Shown here piece by piece: positions 37,413-46,035 of a DNA stretch of 64,000 nucleotides. A model generated the notes under the pieces. The model was not told where the DNA came from, did not search any database, and saw only the letters and a list, made by a program, of their open reading frames with translations. Position 1 is the first letter of the stretch. Each line of letters begins with the position of its first letter. The DNA is taken from contig NZ_SPSB01000004.1 of NCBI RefSeq assembly GCF_004571135.1, forward strand, positions 248,001-312,000, in the 5' to 3' direction. The position numbers were made by a program, and so were the translations under genes. The stretch is from Algoriphagus kandeliae (lineage in GTDB: Bacteria; Bacteroidota; Bacteroidia; Cytophagales; Cyclobacteriaceae).

Positions 37413-39040
37413 GGCTGAGAGGAATTGAGGTTTTGAATTATCTGTGATTCCACTAGGCGGCCAAAATGATCTAGCCATTGGATAGCCAAATATCTAGAGT
37501 TGGTTGAGGAAATTTGCAAGCTTTTGGCTCTTGAACCTCCTACCCAAAGTTTTTGAATAGGAACATCCTTCAATTTCTCTAAATCATTGGATTCCTGAAA
37601 AACCAAATAACGAATAGCAGGATCAAGCGGGGATTCCAGCTCTAGGTGAGATTGACCATCCTTGAATTGAAGTTCCTGAACTTTTGGCTTCACGATTTCT
37701 ACCTGCTCCTTAGGTTCAAAAGCTGGAGGAAGCACCGGTTTTTCATATAATTCCGTTCGAAGCATATCAGCCACATCCCTGTTTTTCGAAAAGAGAGATT
37801 TAGCTGAGAAATAGGAATTCCCACCCAAGGTTGGAAGAGTCCGAGTATAGACAACTTGCCGAATTAACTCTTGAGGATTATTCCAAGCTATGTCTGCATT
37901 ATCCCGAATTTTATAGGGTCCATTCCCAATGTATATAGCCGTTCCAAAAGATCGTTGATCCCACCAATCAGTGAGCACGCGATAACTCGCCAAAGAATAG
38001 TCCATACTCCAATAAATTTGAGGGATCAGATAGTCAATCCAACCATTTTTCATCCATGCCAATGGGTCTGCATACAAATCATCAAAATTGGTCTGACCTG
38101 CTTGGGTTGCTGACCCATTGGGGTCCTTGTCCTTATTTCTCCATACCCCGAAAGGTGATATTCCAAATTGAACCCAAGGTTTAGTCGTCTTTAAAGTTTC
38201 ATAAACTTCTTTTACCAGCGTATTGACATTTTCCCTTCTCCAATCTTCAATAGATTGTCCGGGCTTTTTGAATTTTTGGTAGGTAGACTGATCTGGAAAT
38301 TCCTGATTTGGCACCTTGTAAGGATAAAAATAGTCATCAAAATGAATGGCGTCTATATCATAATTCGAGACGACTTCGTGAATGATTTTCTTCAAGTGCT
38401 CCTTGACATCTGGCAATCCTGGGTTGTAATAGTATTTGGTGCCATACTTCAGCATCCAATCAGGATGGATAAAAAAATCATGATCAGGACTTAATAACTC
38501 GGTTTTTGTATCAAAAGTAGCCCGATAGGGATTCAACCAAGCATGAAATTCCATCCCTCGAAGGTGGGTTTCCCGAATCATCCAAGAAAGTGGATTCTCC
38601 AAAGTTTGAGGTGCCTTCCCTTCTTGCCCTGTTAGGTATTTAGACCAAGGGGCGAAATTACTTGGGTAAAAAGCATCTCCTGCGGCACGGATCTGGACAA
38701 TTGCCGCATTAAAATTCAATCCTTGGTAGTAATCCAAAAGCTTTAAAAAATCCGCCTTTTGCTTTTCCCATGAATCGGATCCTGATTCAGGCCAATCGAT
38801 ATTTACAACTGTTGCGATCCAAACGCCACGAAATTCCCTGACTGGCTCGGGCAATTTATCATCCAAAACAACAAAGCTCTTTTTCTCAATTGGTTCTACA
38901 GGGACTTTTGGTGGGTTTTCAACAGAAGGCACTTCTGTTTTATCCTCCTTTTTCTCAGGAATCACCTGTTGACTTTTACAAGCGAGCAATAAAAACAGGA
39001 ACCCAATGACAAGAAAAAACTGGGAAAAATATCGGTTCAT
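37409..39040 (-). CDS. Family 10 glycosyl hydrolase-like lipoprotein (GHL10/DUF187)
   Basis: A 543-residue lipoprotein with lipobox LLLAC (Cys near residue 21), then a Lys/Pro/Glu-rich tether (~22-65). A GHL10 TIM-barrel domain covers ~68-390: REFRGVWIATVVNIDWPESGSD, FNAAIVQIRAAGDAFYPS, MEFHAWLNPYRA, IDAIHFDDYFYPY and WIDYLIPQIYWSM. A C-terminal beta-domain follows. Such proteins (for example YngK-like) are linked to peptidoglycan glycan-strand cleavage. Context between an amidase and an AmpG-like permease supports that role; the exact bond cleaved is inferred. Confidence 0.88.
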   Translation of the reverse strand: MNRYFSQFFLVIGFLFLLLACKSQQVIPEKKEDKTEVPSVENPPKVPVEPIEKKSFVVLDDKLPEPVREFRGVWIATVVNIDWPESGSDSWEKQKADFLKLLDYYQGLNFNAAIVQIRAAGDAFYPSNFAPWSKYLTGQEGKAPQTLENPLSWMIRETHLRGMEFHAWLNPYRATFDTKTELLSPDHDFFIHPDWMLKYGTKYYYNPGLPDVKEHLKKIIHEVVSNYDIDAIHFDDYFYPYKVPNQEFPDQSTYQKFKKPGQSIEDWRRENVNTLVKEVYETLKTTKPWVQFGISPFGVWRNKDKDPNGSATQAGQTNFDDLYADPLAWMKNGWIDYLIPQIYWSMDYSLASYRVLTDWWDQRSFGTAIYIGNGPYKIRDNADIAWNNPQELIRQVVYTRTLPTLGGNSYFSAKSLFSKNRDVADMLRTELYEKPVLPPAFEPKEQVEIVKPKVQELQFKDGQSHLELESPLDPAIRYLVFQESNDLEKLKDVPIQKLWVGGSRAKSLQISSTNSRYLAIQWLDHFGRLVESQIIQNLNSSQP

Positions 39041-39043
39041 AAA

Positions 39044-39721
39044 TCAGAACTTTGGAAGAGGTTTCAGTTCTAGATCAGCCAAGTTTTTTCGGAGTTTATT
39101 CATGAAAGCATCTCCCGGGTCAGTTTTCACGGTACGATAATCTGGATCAGCTTCTTTCCAAAGTGGAGTTTCTTGAAAAAGCTGATACTCATGATGACCA
39201 ATAACATATTCGATAGCTGGGTATTTTTTTCTCAAATAGCGAATGAGCTTTTCATTGGCTTCCAATTGCTCATAAGTAAGTGGAGATTCCGGACCCCCTA
39301 CATTTTCAATTCCAATAGCACAATAATTCAAACCAATTGTATGCCTGGCAAAAGTCGTATCGGGTAGTAGCCTGAAGATGGTACCATCTCGATCAACCAA
39401 AAACTGACTCGATACATTCAAATTACTGGCCCCGGTAAGATCTTCTCTTCCTCCTAGAGTAGGGCTATCAAACACATCAAAGGTCACTTCAATATTATCA
39501 ATGGCTGTCCAATGAACCACAACCATTTGAGGTTTAATCGTAGCTGTTTCCTGTTCCAAACCGTGCCTGTCCTTCAAGTATTGGATAGACAAAGCCTCCC
39601 TTTCAGCATTCCAAGTGATGGGCTTTTCGAAAATTCGAAAGGTGGACTTAGGTGAGCAGGAAAAAATCAGCAAAGGAATAATCCCCCAAAAAAGGGTGAA
39701 TGAAAACCAGCTTTTCTTCAT
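39044..39721 (-). CDS. N-acetylmuramoyl-L-alanine amidase, lipoprotein (Amidase_2)
   Basis: A 225-residue protein with lipobox IFSC near residue 22. The Amidase_2/PGRP-type domain spans ~65-215. Zinc ligands are seen as His in MVVVHWTAID, His in YVIGHHEYQL and Asp in KTDPGDAF; RHTIGLNYCAIGIENVG is the usual conserved stretch. It cleaves the MurNAc-L-Ala amide bond in the periplasm. It lies 3 nt before the family-10 hydrolase start and heads the operon with GNAT and the AmpG-like permease. Confidence 0.9.
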   Translation of the reverse strand: MKKSWFSFTLFWGIIPLLIFSCSPKSTFRIFEKPITWNAEREALSIQYLKDRHGLEQETATIKPQMVVVHWTAIDNIEVTFDVFDSPTLGGREDLTGASNLNVSSQFLVDRDGTIFRLLPDTTFARHTIGLNYCAIGIENVGGPESPLTYEQLEANEKLIRYLRKKYPAIEYVIGHHEYQLFQETPLWKEADPDYRTVKTDPGDAFMNKLRKNLADLELKPLPKF

Positions 39722-39812
39722 AATGCAAGTAAATTTCTAGATGAGCTAAACTACCCAGAAAATTGCATTTATCGGAAGAAAACCAAACAATATTTGTTGA
39801 GAATCCATCAAT

Positions 39813-42038
39813 TCAATTCCCTAATTCTTGCTTATAAAAATGATGCATTTTCAATAGGATTTCCTCCACTTTATAGGGTTTGGGAATATAATCATCCATA
39901 CCCGAAGCCATAAACTTATTGATCTCCGATTGGACGATATTAGCAGTTAGCGCAATGATTGGAATTCGTTTCTTGGCATTATTTTGTGCCTCAAGAACCC
40001 TGATTTTTTCAGCAGCAGCAATCCCTCCCATCCCCGGCATGTGGATATCCATAAAAATCAAATCAAAATCTTCTTTCTCAAATAATTGCAAAGCTTCCTC
40101 TCCATTCTTTGCTACGGTTATAGTCAATTCAGGAATAAAATAATTGAGGTCATCCTGCACAACCATCATATTAAATTCATCATCATCTACCAAAAGAATC
40201 CGAATTCCCGCAAGTTCTTCACCGAGGGTTTTTAGATCTACATGAGGTTTTAAATTCGGGTTTGATGCTTCAGCTAAACTGGAATGTATGGGTAGTTCGA
40301 AAATAAAAGTACTTCCTTTTCCCAGCTCGCTTTCAGCCCAAATCCTTCCTCCCTGAAGCTCAATCAACTTTTTCGATATACTCAATCCCAATCCTGTCCC
40401 TCCATACTCTCTTGTTCTCACCTGATCTACTTGCTCAAAAGAATCAAAAATTACCTGTAGCTTTTCAGCAGGAATTCCCATTCCCGAATCCACGATTTCA
40501 AATCTAGCCCAATCATTTTCACGACTCAACCTCAATCGAATCTGGCCTTTATCTGTAAATTTGATAGCATTCCCAATGAGATTGATCAACACCTGGGTCA
40601 ATCTAGCCGGGTCACTGACCATGGTCTCAGGGAAGTCCTCTGAAACATCAATTCCTAAGTCCAACCCTTTCTCGGATGCTTTGAATTTCAACAGGTTCAC
40701 TACTCCAGTAGCTACTTGTAAAGGTTTGATTTCCTCTGAAATAATTTGAATTTTCCCGGATTCGATTTTGGCCAAATCCAGCATGTCATTGAGCAAAACC
40801 AAAAGGTTATCCGAACTGATTCGCATTACCTCTAAATACTCCTGCTTGAATTCTGAATCTGGATTTCTCAAGAGTGCATTAACCATTCCCGATATAGCAT
40901 GCATAGGAGTTCGGATTTCATGGCTAATATTGGTCAGGAATTGCTCTACATATCTCTCTGACTGTTCGGCTCTATTTTTCTCTTCTTCGATCCGCTTTTT
41001 CTGATGATTGATGAGTTTGATACGGCTGTATAGTATAAAGAGAATTACACCGAGGACTAAGGTAGAAATCACAAATATCCACATCAAAGACCGTTGATTG
41101 GACAGTTTCTCTTGAGCCAATGACTCCTGAAGTTCAAGTTTTTCCTCCAGAATTTTTTGATTGATTGCCATCAGCATCATCCCGGACCGGAATGACTTGC
41201 TATTAATGTGCAAGGAATGATAAATCTCAAAATTCTCTAGGGCTTTTTGAAAATCGCCCATTCCCGAATAAATATTCTTCAATAGAATATGTCCATTGGA
41301 TTTCTGAGTAAAAAAGTCTTTTTCCTGCGCGATTTCAAGCCCTTTATTGGCATAAAACAACGCACTGTCATAAGCCCCCAACCGATCAAAACAAGTGCCC
41401 ACGCATAGTAATCTATGCGTATAATCTCTTTGGTTGGGGGTATTTAAACTTGCTCTTGCATGGCCCAAGGCTTTTTCAGGTTCTCGGTCTATCCAAACTG
41501 TGTAATAACGATACTGTATTTCAGCGATCAATTCCTGATTCCCCAAATCAGTCACTTCCTGCATCAACTGGTCTAAAAGGGATTCAGCCTCTTCATTTCT
41601 ACCAAGAAGATAATGTGTGAAAGCTACCGCTCCTAAGTCTTTATATTTCGACTCATAATTCCCGGTTTCTTCAGCTAGATCTATTGACTTTTGGTAATAC
41701 TCTATACTCATTTCATATTCCCCAAAAGTGTTAAACAACCAACCCATTCGGGAATAGAAAGGCTGACGAATCTTTTGGACGATATCTAAGCTCTTATTTT
41801 CCTCTATAAGTGCCTCCAATTCCAATCCCCAAACATAGGATTGATTATGGTTAAGGGTTTTAGTATTGAGAATAAAGCGTTCAAATAGCAATTCAAGCTC
41901 TTTAGCCAAATCATCTTTGTTCTTCACATGGCTAATTTGCTCGGTAAGGGAATCAATCTGCTCAAAGGAAACTTCATTTTCCTGCGAATAGGCAGAAAGC
42001 CCCCAAAGCAACAAAACCATGAACCCTACCCACTTCAT
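39813..42038 (-). CDS. TPR hybrid sensor histidine kinase/response regulator
   Basis: A 741-residue kinase from ATG 42038, overlapping the LytTR stop (ATGA). A signal peptide ends AYSQ. The periplasmic TPR-like region covers ~20-310. A TM helix is at ~328-348 (LMWIFVISTLVLGVILFIL). HisKA carries the phospho-His in FLTNISHEIRTPMHAI (~383). HATPase has NAIKFTDKG, DSGMGIP and GGTGLGLSISKKL. The C-terminal REC domain begins ILLVDDDEFNMMVV with the phospho-Asp in FMDIHMPGMGG. The signal is unknown. The hybrid REC needs an Hpt partner, and one is encoded two genes upstream. Confidence 0.92.
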   Translation of the reverse strand: MKWVGFMVLLLWGLSAYSQENEVSFEQIDSLTEQISHVKNKDDLAKELELLFERFILNTKTLNHNQSYVWGLELEALIEENKSLDIVQKIRQPFYSRMGWLFNTFGEYEMSIEYYQKSIDLAEETGNYESKYKDLGAVAFTHYLLGRNEEAESLLDQLMQEVTDLGNQELIAEIQYRYYTVWIDREPEKALGHARASLNTPNQRDYTHRLLCVGTCFDRLGAYDSALFYANKGLEIAQEKDFFTQKSNGHILLKNIYSGMGDFQKALENFEIYHSLHINSKSFRSGMMLMAINQKILEEKLELQESLAQEKLSNQRSLMWIFVISTLVLGVILFILYSRIKLINHQKKRIEEEKNRAEQSERYVEQFLTNISHEIRTPMHAISGMVNALLRNPDSEFKQEYLEVMRISSDNLLVLLNDMLDLAKIESGKIQIISEEIKPLQVATGVVNLLKFKASEKGLDLGIDVSEDFPETMVSDPARLTQVLINLIGNAIKFTDKGQIRLRLSRENDWARFEIVDSGMGIPAEKLQVIFDSFEQVDQVRTREYGGTGLGLSISKKLIELQGGRIWAESELGKGSTFIFELPIHSSLAEASNPNLKPHVDLKTLGEELAGIRILLVDDDEFNMMVVQDDLNYFIPELTITVAKNGEEALQLFEKEDFDLIFMDIHMPGMGGIAAAEKIRVLEAQNNAKKRIPIIALTANIVQSEINKFMASGMDDYIPKPYKVEEILLKMHHFYKQELGN

Positions 42039-42814
42039 GCAGTTTTGTTTTTGTGGTACCAATCTTGAAAATCCTGTTTTCGCCTTCTGGAAACAGGCAG
42101 GGTCAAACCCGAGGAAAGCTGAATGGAAAAGGTACTTGGAATCGAGTGAATATGCAGGATATTCACTAGATGAGATTTATGGCATCGGAAAAAGAATTCT
42201 TGATCTAAGATTTCCTCCAAATCCGATAGCGTTTTGGAAACTACTTCTCTTCGATTTTTCACAAGATGAATGCAACTGTAATTTCGATCTCCTTGAATCT
42301 GTAAAATATCTTTTATTGCAATTTTCAACTCCCCATCCTGAGTATTCAATGTAAGGATGTGCTCCTTAATATCAGAATTGGTTAGATTGGCTAAGGCTTG
42401 ATGAATCCGTTCTGGTTTTCCTGCTCCATTTCCCTGATTTTTAAACCTACTGATGGCATTCCTTAATTCTTCCAAATCAAAAGGCTTGAGTAAATAATCC
42501 AGCGCATTAAAACGAATTGCCTTGATCGCGTAATGCCTGTAGGAGGTGATAAAAATGGTTTTAAAAGTAATTTCAGGCAAAAAACTAAGCATTTCAAAGC
42601 CCGTCATATCGTTCATTTCCACATCCAAAAAAACAAGGTCGGGACTAGACTCCTGAAGCTTTTCAATCCCTTCTTTTCCGTTTCTGGCAATGGCCATCAC
42701 TTGTACCTCTGGAAAATATTGCTGCAGCTTATCTACCAGCAAATCTCGGATAAATGGGTCATCGTCAATGATGGCGCAGGAAATTTTTTGAGCTATGGAG
42801 GTGGTGTTAGTCAA
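42035..42814 (-). CDS. LytTR family response regulator
   Basis: A 259-residue two-domain regulator. REC (~10-125) has acidic pocket IDDDPF, phospho-Asp in LVFLDVEMNDMTG, Thr/Ser in IFITSYRHYA and Lys in YLLKPF. The LytTR DNA-binding domain (~150-255) has ILQIQGDRNYSCIHLVKNRREVV and FFRCHKSHLVNILHI. It binds DNA as a beta-fold regulator, target unknown. The start is TTG at 42814, overlapping the Hpt gene stop by 8 nt; no nearby ATG exists. Translational overlaps on both sides tie it to the Hpt and kinase genes. Confidence 0.92.
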   Translation of the reverse strand: MTNTTSIAQKISCAIIDDDPFIRDLLVDKLQQYFPEVQVMAIARNGKEGIEKLQESSPDLVFLDVEMNDMTGFEMLSFLPEITFKTIFITSYRHYAIKAIRFNALDYLLKPFDLEELRNAISRFKNQGNGAGKPERIHQALANLTNSDIKEHILTLNTQDGELKIAIKDILQIQGDRNYSCIHLVKNRREVVSKTLSDLEEILDQEFFFRCHKSHLVNILHIHSIPSTFSIQLSSGLTLPVSRRRKQDFQDWYHKNKTA

Positions 42815-43166
42815 CTTGATTTTTCAAAAATTCCTGAACTTCAGCTAAGGCGCCACTCAACCTGGAAATAATTTTTTGAACAAATGAATGTAGCTCCTCC
42901 ATCGGCATAGTCTCATATTCCAACTCCAATCGGCTAATTGGCAACCTAACTTCTTTTACACCAAAAAATTCTAATTGAGGAATCATCTTATGACATATCT
43001 GTCGAATTTGAACTCTATCCTTAGCTTCGAGAGCCTCATTCAATAAATCCAACCGTTCGCTGATCAATTCCTGAAATTGTACAATATATTTTTTTACCCT
43101 CGTGGAATCCCCTCTGGAAATAGACCGAACGTTCGATAAATCAATATAAGAAAAACTATAGTCCAT
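42807..43166 (-). CDS. Hpt domain phosphotransfer protein
   Basis: A 119-residue protein from ATG 43166 (MDYSFSYIDLSNVRSISRGD); an in-frame TTG twelve codons upstream is possible. It is almost entirely one Hpt four-helix domain: IDLSNVRSISRGDSTRVKKYIVQFQELISERLDLLNEAL, then the phospho-His helix QIRQICHKMIPQLEFFGV (family HxxK near residue 70). It should shuttle phosphate from the REC domain of the hybrid kinase to the LytTR regulator. Short and divergent, so less certain than its partners, but the operon makes it convincing. Confidence 0.82.
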   Translation of the reverse strand: MDYSFSYIDLSNVRSISRGDSTRVKKYIVQFQELISERLDLLNEALEAKDRVQIRQICHKMIPQLEFFGVKEVRLPISRLELEYETMPMEELHSFVQKIISRLSGALAEVQEFLKNQVD

Positions 43167-43566
43167 TTCATCAAGTAGGAAATAGCTTGGGGATTTAAGC
43201 AATGAAATCTTCTTTTTTTTGACCCCAACTTGTAGGATGAATAAGCTGTGAGTTAATTAAATATAAGCAAATCGATGGATTTTCGAGGAGGAATTAATCA
43301 TATGGAAAAAATGAAATGGATTGCCGTTTGATCAACCATTCGATCAATGAAATCACCTAGGATAAATGATTGTAGGAATGCAATTCTATCTATCGTAAAC
43401 TTATCCTATCAGATTTGAAAAAGAGAAAAGCAACCTTATATCTTTAAGACAAGCCTGATTAAACTTAACTGAGCATTTTTTAAACGGGTGATTAACAATT
43501 TTTAAAAACACCAAGGGAGCGAAATTGATACGTCGCTCCCTTTTTTTATTGATTTTCTTTCCAAAA
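43167..43566. other. Intergenic region upstream of the phosphorelay operon
   Basis: About 400 bp without a plausible gene. It should hold the promoter of the Hpt-LytTR-kinase operon, but I could not assign a clean TAnnTTTG box. The only clear structure is the hairpin at 43515-43547. Confidence 0.5.
43515..43547. terminator. Hairpin with T run downstream of the Gfo/Idh gene
   Basis: Stem GGGAGCG (43515-43521) / CGCTCCC (43534-43540) with T7 on the plus strand. On the minus strand, where the adjacent oxidoreductase gene ends 20 bp earlier, the tail is weaker (TTGGTGTTTTT). Probably its terminator; orientation uncertain. Confidence 0.55.
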
Positions 43567-44943
43567 TTAAGCCATCTTTCCCCTTCCTCTTTCCATCAAT
43601 GGTATATCTGTCAGGCTTTCGATACGGACAGGCTTCTCTTGCTCGATAGAGTTTCTAGCAGCAATTCCCACCAAAATCGACATCGCCCCATCTCTGCTTC
43701 CTGCAGATTGCCTCCAAGGATCCGGCATATTTGGATCTTTGAACAGCTTATCTTTCAGTCGGGTATCTCCTCCACCATGCCCTCCTCCACCATGAGGAAT
43801 GATGATTTCTTCTCGCTCTCCAAAATTTTTGGTTAAGCAAATCACATCCTCACTTTTCTCATCCCAAGGCTGTCTTTCTTTGATCCAAGCCTCTAGGCGT
43901 CCTTTTGTTCCATTAAAAGCAATTCTGTACCCTTCATAAGGAGAATAAGTTGTCAAGGAGTAGCTTACCTGTACCTTGTTTTTGTATTTGATTTGGACAG
44001 CCATTTTATCATAAATATCTACATCCTCACGAAATACGCAGCCATCCCGATCATAGCCATCATACTCGTAATTGTCTACGTAGAGCTTTTTCAAATGCTC
44101 ATTTCTGGTAATGTCCCAGAAAAAATCACAGGTTCCCTGATGAGGACAGGTCCTACAATTTTTCCCACGAAACGGACCATTTTTACCATAAAATTCCAAT
44201 TCCCCATAGGCAAACACCTCCTCTGGATCCGAATCAATCCACCAGTTCAACAAGTCAAAATGATGAGTCGCTTTGTGTACCAATAAGGAACCACCAAATT
44301 CCTTTCTCCGATGCCATCTTCGGAAATAATCAGCGCCATGATAAATATCCAAATACCAATGAAAATCCACAGAGGTTAAGTCTCCAATATCTCCAGCCCG
44401 AAGAATTTCATACATGCGTTGCCGATGGGGTGAATAACGATAGTTGAAAGTGACAATCAGCTTTTTCCCCGACTTTCGCTCGGCATCCAAGATGGCCTGA
44501 CACTTATGCTCATCAGTGGTCATGGGCTTTTCGGAAATGACATGAATTCCTGATTCCAAACCCATGATGATATATTCATGGTGCGTGCTATCCATAGTTG
44601 TCACTATCAACACATCCGGCTTCGTCTCTCGAATCATTTTTGCTCCATCGGTAAAGACCGGACAATCTACTCCTATGTATTCTTTGGCATACTTGAGCCT
44701 ACCTTCATTGATATCACTTAGCCCTACAAATTCCACTTGATCTCCATAGGCTCGAACCACATCCCGACCAAACATGGTCGTTCCTCGAATCCCAGTCCCG
44801 ATCAAGGCAACTCGCATTTTCCCTTCCAGCTTATTAAATATTGACAAGGCTTCAGCAACCGGATGAACGAAAAAAGTTCCAGCTAGCAAGCTTCCTGAAA
44901 GAGCAATAAAATCCCTTCTTGATTGGGCATTTTCTGAATTCAT
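43567..44943 (-). CDS. Gfo/Idh/MocA family oxidoreductase with Tat-type signal
   Basis: A 458-residue NAD(P)-dependent sugar dehydrogenase-like protein from ATG 44943. A twin-arginine-like leader (SRRDFIALSGSLLAGTFFV) suggests export in folded form. The Rossmann domain starts MRVALIGTGIRGTTMFGRDVV, with the family motif SEKPMTTDEHKC carrying the Lys. The C-terminal domain holds HKATHHFDLLNWW. A Cys cluster CRTCPHQGTCDFF near residue 275 is unusual for simple dehydrogenases but seen in some exported Bacteroidota members. Substrate unknown, possibly a sugar. An upstream extension to 45003 is rejected. Confidence 0.88.
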   Translation of the reverse strand: MNSENAQSRRDFIALSGSLLAGTFFVHPVAEALSIFNKLEGKMRVALIGTGIRGTTMFGRDVVRAYGDQVEFVGLSDINEGRLKYAKEYIGVDCPVFTDGAKMIRETKPDVLIVTTMDSTHHEYIIMGLESGIHVISEKPMTTDEHKCQAILDAERKSGKKLIVTFNYRYSPHRQRMYEILRAGDIGDLTSVDFHWYLDIYHGADYFRRWHRRKEFGGSLLVHKATHHFDLLNWWIDSDPEEVFAYGELEFYGKNGPFRGKNCRTCPHQGTCDFFWDITRNEHLKKLYVDNYEYDGYDRDGCVFREDVDIYDKMAVQIKYKNKVQVSYSLTTYSPYEGYRIAFNGTKGRLEAWIKERQPWDEKSEDVICLTKNFGEREEIIIPHGGGGHGGGDTRLKDKLFKDPNMPDPWRQSAGSRDGAMSILVGIAARNSIEQEKPVRIESLTDIPLMERGRGKMA

Positions 44944-45079
44944 GGTTATTGGGTTTAATGGTCCGTAACCAATATAAAAATCAAAATTGGCTACTCCCAG
45001 CAATTATTCAGAAAGCATAGCTTTTTGTAGAAAAGTGACTTCCTGAAACATTAAACACCCAGAATTAGTATTTTTGATT

Positions 45080-45955
45080 ATGGATCAAACTGCCACTTTA
45101 GAGCGAAATATCTCTGTCAAAGGTCTCTTTCGGATTAGTAGACCTATTAATTTGCTTTTGGTGGCATTTACCCAATTGATGACTGCCTATTTTTTGATTG
45201 AAACCAGTCGTCAAGGCATCCCTGTTTTAGAAGATTTCCGACTTTATCTTTTGATTTTTTCAACCCTTCTAATCACAGCTGCTGGCTACATGATCAATGA
45301 TTATTACGATGTTAAAATCGACTATGTCAACCGACCTCAGGAAGTAATTATTGGAAAAGGAATAAAACGGCGAGTGGTCATTTTCCTTCACACGCTTTTC
45401 AATTTTGCTGGTATAGGAATAGGGGGAATTGTTGCCCCACGAATTGCGATCATTAATTTCTTAGCAGCCTTTTTACTCTGGCTTTACAGCAATAGGTTAA
45501 AACGGGAGCCCTTCATTGGAAATCTTACCGTGGCTTTTTTGACTGGTTTATCTGTTTATTTGGTTGCGTTTTATTATCAGAAAAACGAGCTTCTAGTCTT
45601 AACCTATGCCATTTTTGCGTTCTTCTTAAACCTTATCCGTGAAATCATCAAAGACATAGAAGATCGCACAGGAGACCGAAAGCACGGATGCCGAACCCTA
45701 CCTATTGTCTTGGGATTCCGAAAAACGAAGCAGATAATATTTGTGATCGCAGCAAGTTTTGTGACTGCAATTTTGATCGTAACTCTTGAGATAAACGAAC
45801 CCCGCTTATTCTATTATTTTGGAGTGTTAGGAGTTTTTTTTCTATGGTTTATTCGAAAAGTTTACCTCTCCGATCGTAAGTCCCACTTTGCCCAGCTAAG
45901 CACCTTTGCCAAAATCATCATGCTTTTAGGAACACTCAGCATGGGACTCCTGTAA
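45080..45955 (+). CDS. UbiA family prenyltransferase
   Basis: A 291-residue polytopic membrane protein from ATG 45080 (the open frame reaches TTG 45074). The first Asp-rich motif is AAGYMINDYYDVKIDYVNRP (~NDxxDxxxDxxNRP) and the second EIIKDIEDRTGDRKHG (DxxxD), which bind Mg2+ and the prenyl diphosphate. About nine TM helices. The family attaches isoprenoid chains to aromatic or glycerol-phosphate acceptors; this type in Bacteroidota is often annotated as geranylgeranylglycerol-phosphate synthase-like. The acceptor is not decided here. Confidence 0.88.
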   Translation: MDQTATLERNISVKGLFRISRPINLLLVAFTQLMTAYFLIETSRQGIPVLEDFRLYLLIFSTLLITAAGYMINDYYDVKIDYVNRPQEVIIGKGIKRRVVIFLHTLFNFAGIGIGGIVAPRIAIINFLAAFLLWLYSNRLKREPFIGNLTVAFLTGLSVYLVAFYYQKNELLVLTYAIFAFFLNLIREIIKDIEDRTGDRKHGCRTLPIVLGFRKTKQIIFVIAASFVTAILIVTLEINEPRLFYYFGVLGVFFLWFIRKVYLSDRKSHFAQLSTFAKIIMLLGTLSMGLL

Positions 45956-46035
45956 GTCTTATTTCTTTTAACAGAAAGGCCTACTTTTTAGCAATTCATT
46001 ATTAATTCAGGTATTTTTATGAAAACTCTGCAATA

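Noticed and set aside
37412..37478. N-terminal extension of the GNAT protein
   Set aside because: It overlaps the 3' end of the hydrolase gene by ~70 nt, whereas ATG 37412 gives the ATGA junction typical of this operon.
42019..42354. 111-aa plus-strand ORF over the LytTR gene
   Set aside because: Antisense shadow of a gene with full REC and LytTR motifs.
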